This document shows positions 58,279 to 64,000 of a DNA stretch of 64,000 nucleotides, piece by piece. Position numbers and translations under genes: made by a program. The notes under the pieces were generated by a model. That model ran no database searches. It was not told where the DNA came from and saw only the letters and a list, made by a program, of their open reading frames with translations. The stretch is taken from assembly GCF_030408575.1 (NCBI RefSeq), contig NZ_CP047047.1, positions 1-64,000 on the forward strand. Direction: 5' to 3'. The DNA comes from Corynebacterium auris. Its GTDB lineage: Bacteria > Actinomycetota > Actinomycetes > Mycobacteriales > Mycobacteriaceae. Numbering within the stretch: the first letter of the stretch is position 1; each line of letters starts with the position of its first letter.

Positions 58279-59889
58279 ATGCCACTTGATATTCAGTATC
58301 TGCGGTACTGCCAGCCAGGGAACCCCTTCTATGCTCCTGCGGAGATTGACCAGACAGATGGGGTCTTCGACGTCTCAACTCATGCGCCAGCCGGGTGGAG
58401 TTCGAAAATTACTCACCCGTGGATCAATTGGATCCCGGATGAGTGGCCGTTCCCGAGGCAGGGATGGAAGATTCATATATCGGCGACATCCGAGAACGCT
58501 AACACCGTGCTCACATCCGTGGCGCGATTTTGCTTCAGCACCGGCCTGCCGTTCAAACATCTAGCATCCGCCCGCGACCTCCTGACCCAGAACAGCAAAT
58601 ATGCGGACCGGTCTGCTGCCGGAAAATTCATCACGGTCTACCCGAGTTCTGATGGGGAGTTCACGTCCGCGCTTGAGGGGCTTGACGCGGTCCTCGCTGG
58701 TAATGAAGGGCCGTACATTCTCTCCGACAGGCGATGGAGATCCGGCCCGGTCTATTTCCGGTATGGCGCCTTCGTGCCGCCGTCCGATGACGCTCCGTTC
58801 GTTTCAACGTTGATCGACCCAGAGGGCAATGAAGTCGAAGACCTTCGCCGGCCGGCATACACGCCCCCAGAGTGGGCTGTCTTGCCGGAAAAAGTGGCCG
58901 CATCGACCGGTGACGAAGAGGTTCACTTCCCCTTTACGATGCGCTCTGCGCTCCATTTCTCCAATGGCGGAGGGGTATACCTCGCTGAAGCCACTACGGA
59001 CGAATACGTGTCGGCGGGCACGCTGATCGTCTTGAAGGAAGCCCGCCCGCACGCGGGTTTGGACGTCGACGGAACCGACGCAGTGACCAGGCTGAAGCAT
59101 GAAGCCGAGGTGCTCGAAGGGTTACAAGGGCTGGGCTGCGTTCCAGCCTATTACGGGTCATTCACCGCATGGGAGCACAGGTTCCTCGTCATGGAACACG
59201 TCCGGGGGCATGATCTCAAACGCGAATGGATGACCCGCACCCCGGTACTTCGACCGGCACCGTGGCGCCTTCGCGACAGGGCGTTCGTGAATTGGCTCGC
59301 CTCAACTGTCGAACGCCTGGACCGCGCGCTGGCCGCCGTACACGATGCGGGATGGTTGCTTGGCGATATTCATCCCAAGAACGTCATCATGCGGGACGGA
59401 ACCATACCGGTTTTCATCGATTGCGAATTCGCTCACAGCATGGACCCCGACTGGCGCTGCCAGCAGGGCGCTCCCGGGTACGAACCCTATTTTGGCTTGA
59501 CCGGCGTTGCTGCTGATCAGTGGTCGATGGGAATGCTGAAACTGGACCTGATCTACCCCCAGACCACGATTACCGACCAGGGCAACGCCTGGAAGATCGA
59601 ACAGTTGCTCAACAGCGGAGTACAGTCCCTTGCTGTGCCCGACTCGGTGCGCACCTCGATCCGCAGCGCCACGGTCGATGTGTTGCCGGCGACCAGAAGA
59701 GAAGTGTTCAACGAGCGAGTTCGGGGAATCGAAGCTCTCTCTGATATCGGGCTGCGCGAGGAGATCGCACGCGGGCTTTTGAGCCTGCTCGACTGGAGCG
59801 ATGAGGGTCCGCTCGCACCGGGAGATATCGCCCTGTTCGCCCCAGAGTGCCCGGGTTGGCCCAGCTCGATCACGTGGGGCAATTGCTAA
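58279..59889 (+). CDS. LanKC-like lyase-kinase protein lacking the LanC cyclase domain
   Basis: The 536-residue protein matches the N-terminal two-thirds of class III lanthipeptide synthetases. The lyase part (about 1-200) has GWKIHISATSENANTVLTSV, PFKHLASARDLL, GKFITVYPSSDGEFTSALEG and PYILSDRRWRSGPVYFRYGA. The kinase part has Lys253 (VLKEARPHAG), GDIHPKNVIM with Asp363 and Asn368, and FIDCEFAH with Asp381. The end APGDIALFAPECPGWPSS is where the LanC cyclase domain should begin, but the gene stops with TAA; about 350 residues are missing. The ATG follows GGGAAGGG. It should be able to phosphorylate and eliminate Ser/Thr but not close rings. Confidence 0.88.
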   Translation: MPLDIQYLRYCQPGNPFYAPAEIDQTDGVFDVSTHAPAGWSSKITHPWINWIPDEWPFPRQGWKIHISATSENANTVLTSVARFCFSTGLPFKHLASARDLLTQNSKYADRSAAGKFITVYPSSDGEFTSALEGLDAVLAGNEGPYILSDRRWRSGPVYFRYGAFVPPSDDAPFVSTLIDPEGNEVEDLRRPAYTPPEWAVLPEKVAASTGDEEVHFPFTMRSALHFSNGGGVYLAEATTDEYVSAGTLIVLKEARPHAGLDVDGTDAVTRLKHEAEVLEGLQGLGCVPAYYGSFTAWEHRFLVMEHVRGHDLKREWMTRTPVLRPAPWRLRDRAFVNWLASTVERLDRALAAVHDAGWLLGDIHPKNVIMRDGTIPVFIDCEFAHSMDPDWRCQQGAPGYEPYFGLTGVAADQWSMGMLKLDLIYPQTTITDQGNAWKIEQLLNSGVQSLAVPDSVRTSIRSATVDVLPATRREVFNERVRGIEALSDIGLREEIARGLLSLLDWSDEGPLAPGDIALFAPECPGWPSSITWGNC

Positions 59890-59974
59890 GGCGCGCTCAC
59901 AACCGGTGGGCGCGATTCGGAGTGCACACGTAGTCAGAATCGTGCCCACCACCCAACTCACGAAAGGAACTTCC

Positions 59975-60697
59975 TTGACCACCACGCTCAGCGCCACAGA
60001 CCTTCGACGAGTCGTGAAATCGGGGCCGAGCACGACCGAGATCCTGCGCGGATGCAACCTCGATCTCCACGGTGGTGGTCTGACGGCGGTGGTGGGGCAT
60101 TCCGGCTCAGGAAAGTCGTCATTGCTGATGTGCCTCGGCGGCCTCGATGAACCGACGTCGGGAACAGTGACTATTAACGGGCAAGACATCTACCGCTTAT
60201 CGTCAAACAGACGTGCGAGCATGCTTCGGACCCAAATCGGATTCGTTTTCCAGCAGTACAACCTTGTTCCGTTCCTTACCGTCGAAGAGAACATTGCGCT
60301 TCCATTCCAACTCGACCGGGCGAAGGTGCCCCGCGACACGATCAACCAACTCATCGAATCGTTTGGTCTCGGCCATCGTCGCCGCGCGTCTGCGAGGTCG
60401 CTCTCCGGTGGCGAACAGCAGCGGACCGCGTTGTGTCGCGCTCTCGCCCGGCGGCCCGGCATCGTCTTCGCAGATGAGCCGACTGGCGCACTCGACTCCC
60501 AGAGCACCGGCATCGTCCTCCACACGTTAAGGCAAATGGCAGATGACGGGCAGATGATCGTCATGGTTACTCACGACCTAGAAGCAGCGGCCTGCGCTGA
60601 CACAGTCATCGTGATGCGCGATGGATGCACCGTTGAGACAGTCGGTCGCACCACCAGCCAGGATCTGCTGCACATCATGTCCGGTCTCGGAGCTTGA
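59975..60697 (+). CDS. ABC transporter ATP-binding protein (MacB/LolD type)
   Basis: The 240-residue ATPase has Walker A GHSGSGKSS, Q-loop FVFQQYNLVPFLTVEENIAL, signature LSGGEQQRTALCRALARRP and Walker B IVFADEPTGALDS. This is the LolD/MacB class used by peptide and antibiotic exporters. I chose TTG 59975, with GAAAGGAAC ten bases upstream. It follows LanKC by 85 bases and precedes its permease by four. Confidence 0.93.
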   Translation: MTTTLSATDLRRVVKSGPSTTEILRGCNLDLHGGGLTAVVGHSGSGKSSLLMCLGGLDEPTSGTVTINGQDIYRLSSNRRASMLRTQIGFVFQQYNLVPFLTVEENIALPFQLDRAKVPRDTINQLIESFGLGHRRRASARSLSGGEQQRTALCRALARRPGIVFADEPTGALDSQSTGIVLHTLRQMADDGQMIVMVTHDLEAAACADTVIVMRDGCTVETVGRTTSQDLLHIMSGLGA

Positions 60698-60701
60698 GCC
60701 C

Positions 60702-62105
60702 ATGCAACGCTACGTTCTGAGAATGTTTGCCGACGAATGGCGGCAGTGGGCACCCGCCATCGCTGTCGTTACCGTGATTGCAATAATGATCGGACTCTGC
60801 ATCAATCAATTCGCTTGGACGACGACACCGCAGTTCCGTACCGCGGTCTCCAATGCCAGCGTTCCCCTCGCGGAATTCCAGATTCTCTCGGTCACCATCT
60901 ACGTGGTGATCGCCCTCGTCTCCTGGGTTGCCTTGACCGTGGTCGGCCGAGCAAGTATCCAAGCCACCCGTCACTCCCATGCGCTCTGGCTCCTCCTTGG
61001 AGCATCTCCACGAACGGTGTTCCGGTCCGCTCTGCTCGTTCTGCTCCTCGTCAGTCTCTGCGGTGCAATCCTTGGCGCCCTCGTCTCGAGTCTCCTGAGC
61101 TTCTGGGCGATACCGGCGTTCAATACGGCCGTATCGTCCGCGGTCAACCTGCCTGGATTTACCATCGCAGCCTGGGCTCCTATGGCGATCATCCTCGTCA
61201 GTGTCGTCACCACCATGGTCGGTGGACTGTTACCTGCCCGGCGGGCATCCCGTATTCAACCCAGCGTCGCCCTGCGCACGTTCCATCCACCCGTCCAGCG
61301 TAGCCCCTCGACGGTCTTCCGGATCATCTGTGGGTCGTTCTTTCTGTTGGTCGCCGCGGCGCTGGTCGTGGCGTCGAGCTTTGCCTCCCAGCTCGGTTCC
61401 ACTGGCCCCGGCCCGATGTTCAACCTCGCGATCAACGCCGGTAGTTCGGCGCTGATCGCTGTCTACCTGTTCTGTCCCGAGATTGTCAGATCTGTCTTCT
61501 GGATCCTCCACAAGCTCTTCACGAGTACAGGATTGGTGATCTCGGCATTGGGCACGCGAGCCGCGGCTGCCCGAGCACAAATCAGTGCCACGACGATTGC
61601 CCCGCTGGCTGGCGGTCTCGGCGGAATCGGCCTGCTGCTGTGCGCTGTGAACTCGGTGGCCGCGATGACCCAGATACTTCAGCCCGGCACCCCGACGGAT
61701 CTCACCGACGTGTGGACGATCGTTGCTGTTATCGCCGTGTCAATGCTCGCCACGAGCGCGGCAGTTGTCGCTCTCTCGGCCCACGGACGAGGACGCGAGA
61801 TCGCGCTGCTCCAAGCAGCCGGCATGCATGCTCGCCAGGTCCACATTCTCATCGCCGCTGAAAGCCTCGCAATGTCCGCCACCGCCGCAGTGACGGCAGT
61901 CGTCCCGGTGGTCATCGGCGGCTTGGTCTGCGCCTTCGTGTCGGCGGCTACTCTCGGCGGTACCTCCGTTGTGGTGTGGCCTCTGCCCAGCATGCTTACC
62001 GGTTTGCTCGCATCCTGGCTCCTGCTGTTCCTCATTCTGGTCATCCCAACGATCGCGCCTCTCCGCGAAGGGCCGGGCTCACACTTGCGGGAGCAGGTAA
62101 TATGA
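60702..62105 (+). CDS. FtsX-like permease of the MacB-type exporter
   Basis: The 467-residue protein has one N-terminal helix (WAPAIAVVTVIAIMIGLCIN), then two blocks of three helices characteristic of FtsX-like permeases, with a TSALLLGASPRTVFR-type loop. PARRASRIQPSVALRTF marks the end of the first block. It works with the ATPase just upstream. The stop overlaps the next ATG (ATGA), so a third gene was translationally coupled. Confidence 0.9.
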   Translation: MQRYVLRMFADEWRQWAPAIAVVTVIAIMIGLCINQFAWTTTPQFRTAVSNASVPLAEFQILSVTIYVVIALVSWVALTVVGRASIQATRHSHALWLLLGASPRTVFRSALLVLLLVSLCGAILGALVSSLLSFWAIPAFNTAVSSAVNLPGFTIAAWAPMAIILVSVVTTMVGGLLPARRASRIQPSVALRTFHPPVQRSPSTVFRIICGSFFLLVAAALVVASSFASQLGSTGPGPMFNLAINAGSSALIAVYLFCPEIVRSVFWILHKLFTSTGLVISALGTRAAAARAQISATTIAPLAGGLGGIGLLLCAVNSVAAMTQILQPGTPTDLTDVWTIVAVIAVSMLATSAAVVALSAHGRGREIALLQAAGMHARQVHILIAAESLAMSATAAVTAVVPVVIGGLVCAFVSAATLGGTSVVVWPLPSMLTGLLASWLLLFLILVIPTIAPLREGPGSHLREQVI

Positions 62106-62237
62106 TGGGTCAAACTGTTGTCGGAGTCATCGCGCCACGCATTCGTGCTTTCGCCGAACACCTGCGCGCGCTCGAAACACTCCGACCATGGGAACAGGAC
62201 CCAGCGCAGACACCGCCAGAGCGCGTCCACACCATTC
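62102..62237 (+). pseudogene. Truncated third gene of the LanKC operon
   Basis: ATG 62102 overlaps the permease stop. About 45 residues remain (MMGQTVVGVIAPRIRAFAEH, then LRALETLRPWEQDPAQTPPE) before the frame runs into the IS3 copy at 62238. It is too short to identify. The original gene was longer and its 3' part is lost from the window. Confidence 0.75.
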
Positions 62238-63549
62238 TCTCAAGCCCCGAGTTTTGTAGAGGGTCCTATTGTTGTCGATTAGGCCGCTTGGGTGTTCGCG
62301 GCGGTGTATTCCTGATGGACCTGGTTCGGTGGGCGGTACCCTAGCGCCGAGTGCACACGACGGTTGTTGTACCAGCCGACCCATGTCGACGCCGCGACGA
62401 GAACGTCTCGCAGCCCCGGCCAGGTCCTACGGTCGATGAGTTCAGCTTTGAACACTGAGTTCAGCGCTTCTGCCATCGCGTTGTCGTAGGAGTCTCCCCG
62501 CGAGCCAACCGAAGCGATAACCTGCGACTGGGCCAAGGTCTCTCCGTAGACGACCGACCTGTACTGCACGCCCCTGTCTAAAGTGATGGATCAGACCGGA
62601 GACATCTTCACCGGCGCGCAGGCGCGCTGACAAGGCCATGTCAAGTGCGTCTTTAGCCAGCGATGTGCGCATGTGGTTGGTGATGGGCCAGCCAACAATC
62701 TCCCGGGTATACGCGTCGAGGACGAACGAGGCGTATACCCACCCGACACGCGTGGGGATGTATGTGATATCCGCGACCCACAGCCGGTTCGGCGCATCGA
62801 CACAAAGTCGCGCTCGACCAAGTCGACTGGGCAGTTATCGGGGGCAGCGCTGCGGGTGGAGGGCTTTTTCTTCCTGCGCCGGATACCACGGATGCCTTCG
62901 AGTGCCATGAGGCGCTCGACGGTGCACCGGGCGACGTGACCGAAGTCACCTTGGCGATTGATCTCAGCCCAAAGTTTGCGCGCTCCATAGCAGGAGTAGT
63001 TGTCGTCGTAGATGGCACGCAAAGTGTTGCGTAGTTGTCGGTCGCGGATAGATCGAGATGATTCAGGCCGGGATTTGTAGGCGTAGTAGGTGCTCAGGGC
63101 GATTTTCGCGTCGGTTGCCGCCAAGGCGCGAATAATCGGCTCGACCCCGAATTCCTCCCGGTTGTCGTCGATGAACCGGACGACTACCTGTGTGGGCGCT
63201 CGCACTCGGGCGCGAAAAAAGCTGATGCTCTTTTCAAAATCTCGTTGGCGCGCTTCGCTTCAATCAGTTCAGCTCGCAGTCTGCGGTTCTCCGCTGCCAG
63301 ATCCACCGATTCAGCCGGGGTTGCCGCGCCGGATTGTTTATGAGCGCGGACCCAGCCGCGCAGAGTTTCCTTACTCATTCCGAGCTCGACAGCGATGCGG
63401 GATATCGCACCACGAGACGTAGCAGGGTCAGCTTGCGCATGCAGCACCAATTCGATGGCACGCTGCTTCAACTTAAGGCGTGTACTTCGAGGGCATGTGT
63501 AGGGCTCCTTTTCCAAATTCCTACCCTCCATTAAACCCGGGGCGAACCA
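62238..63549 (-). mobile_element. IS3-family element, copy 2 (inverted)
   Basis: The element is 1312 bases, the same as copy 1, in opposite orientation. Its lower end reads TCTCAAGCCCCGAGTTTTGT and its upper end, reverse-complemented, TGGTTCGCCCCGGGTTTAAT. No matching short target duplication is seen. With copy 1 it brackets 6.5 kb that contains the LanKC module. Confidence 0.88.
62279..63516 (-). pseudogene. IS3 transposase orfA/orfB, copy 2
   Basis: Same gene structure as copy 1: orfA from TTG 63516 (LEKEPYTCPRSTRLKLKQRA), then orfB with breaks at the same places (ERDFVSMRRTG where RDFVDAPNRLW is expected; LIHHFRQGRAV where HHSDRGVQY is expected). Only a few residues differ from copy 1, for example Asp to Ala in DPATSRG. 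Identical breaks show descent from one already broken copy. Confidence 0.85.
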
Positions 63550-63594
63550 GCCGTTTGTCACGGATGCAGATGACAAATGTCACCAGCGCATCGC

Positions 63595-63999
63595 TTAACG
63601 ACGCCCTCCCAGCGCCCGGCCCCGTAGCCTGAGCTTCCCCGGGTTCTGCTGCACCTGGATCCCGGTAATTCCCCCGCCGACGATTTCCAGGGTCACCGCT
63701 CGCGTCATGTCGATCGATTCCGCCACCAGTACCGGACCACCGATCGCGTCATCCACCCTGAAGCGTGGCATTCCCCACCGGCCTATGATTCCGGCGAGGA
63801 ATCGCGTCACCTTATCCCTGCCGCGAATCGGGTTGAGGGCCGCGCGTGCGGTGCCTCCCGCGTCAGTCCAGAGCACCGCGCCTTCGGACAAAATGTCCGT
63901 CAGCGCTTCGAGTTCGCCGCGATTCAGTTTCTCCGCCAGAGCTCGCAGAGTCTCCTTGTCCGCTACCCGCGGCGCCCCCTCAGGCTCCCGCAGGATCGA
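63595..63999 (-). CDS. SigJ-like ECF sigma factor, C-terminal part (window edge)
   Basis: The frame is open to the end of the window, so the N-terminal sigma regions are outside. The visible 134 residues include DKETLRALAEKLNRGELEAL, TDILSEGAVLWTDAGGTARA, and GRDKVTRFLAGIIGRWGMPR. This is the SnoaL-like domain that ECF41/SigJ-type sigma factors carry after sigma region 4. The family's C-terminal domain modulates promoter opening. The IS3 copy ends 45 bases beyond its stop. An internal ATG at 63891 is not the true start. Confidence 0.82.
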   Translation of the reverse strand, partial: SILREPEGAPRVADKETLRALAEKLNRGELEALTDILSEGAVLWTDAGGTARAALNPIRGRDKVTRFLAGIIGRWGMPRFRVDDAIGGPVLVAESIDMTRAVTLEIVGGGITGIQVQQNPGKLRLRGRALGGRR

Positions 64000-64000
64000 A

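Overview
The window looks like the start of a high-GC Corynebacterium (or very close actinobacterial) chromosome. It opens on the first base of dnaA. It then carries dnaA-oriC-dnaN-recF-dciA-gyrB, gyrA followed by a DUF3566 membrane gene and tRNA-Ile/tRNA-Ala, and the crgA / pknB-pknA-pbpA-rodA-pstP-fhaB-fhaA cell-division and cell-wall locus ending at tRNA-Leu. This order is the known actinobacterial origin-proximal layout. The species cannot be named from the sequence.

Layout. 1-7.2 kb is replication initiation and gyrB. 7.2-12.7 kb is an accessory sulfur island: a divergent ROK regulator, a flavin reductase-like protein, a sulfonate/taurine-type ABC transporter and a hydrolase. Two sequences resembling the sulfur regulator site TAGAC-N6-GTCTA lie in its control region. 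12.7-15.3 kb has an HNH endonuclease, a small secreted protein and a Doc-like/ribbon-helix-helix pair. 15.4-18.5 kb is gyrA and tRNAs. 18.5-27.4 kb has a cutinase-like protein, DoxX, TetR, metF, metE, a decayed IS3 element, a cyclophilin and a rhomboid protease. A second cluster of DnaA boxes lies at 27.4-27.6 kb. 27.6-38.4 kb has a large secreted protein and the crgA-to-fhaA locus. 38.6-39.4 kb has tRNA-Leu and a small secreted protein.

From about 39.4 kb to the end the window is an accessory island that looks less GC-rich and is full of insertion sequences. An IS21-type fragment cuts a LuxR regulator gene at 39.5 kb. Between 41.1 and 50.7 kb lies a probable linaridin-type RiPP cluster. It has a two-component system, an ABC exporter, an HTTM-like membrane protein, an alpha/beta hydrolase, an unknown protein, a methyltransferase and a LuxR regulator in one tightly packed run. 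Opposite these are a cysteine-free, threonine-rich 81-residue precursor-like peptide and a serine hydrolase. 50.9-55.9 kb is a nest of IS elements: IS3 debris, IS21 ends, an intact IS256 with a 9-bp target duplication, and an IS3 copy.

Two near-identical 1312-bp IS3 copies in opposite orientation (54.5-55.8 and 62.2-63.5 kb) bracket a second peptide-modification module. It has a two-component system, a LanKC-like protein that keeps the lyase and kinase domains but stops where the LanC cyclase should begin, a MacB/FtsX-type ABC transporter, and a gene cut off by the second IS copy. The last bases hold the C-terminal part of a SigJ-like ECF sigma factor.

The most interesting idea is that both modules point to dehydrated linear peptides: one has a Thr-rich, Cys-free peptide and linaridin-type genes, the other a dehydratase without a cyclase. 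Whether they act together is inference.
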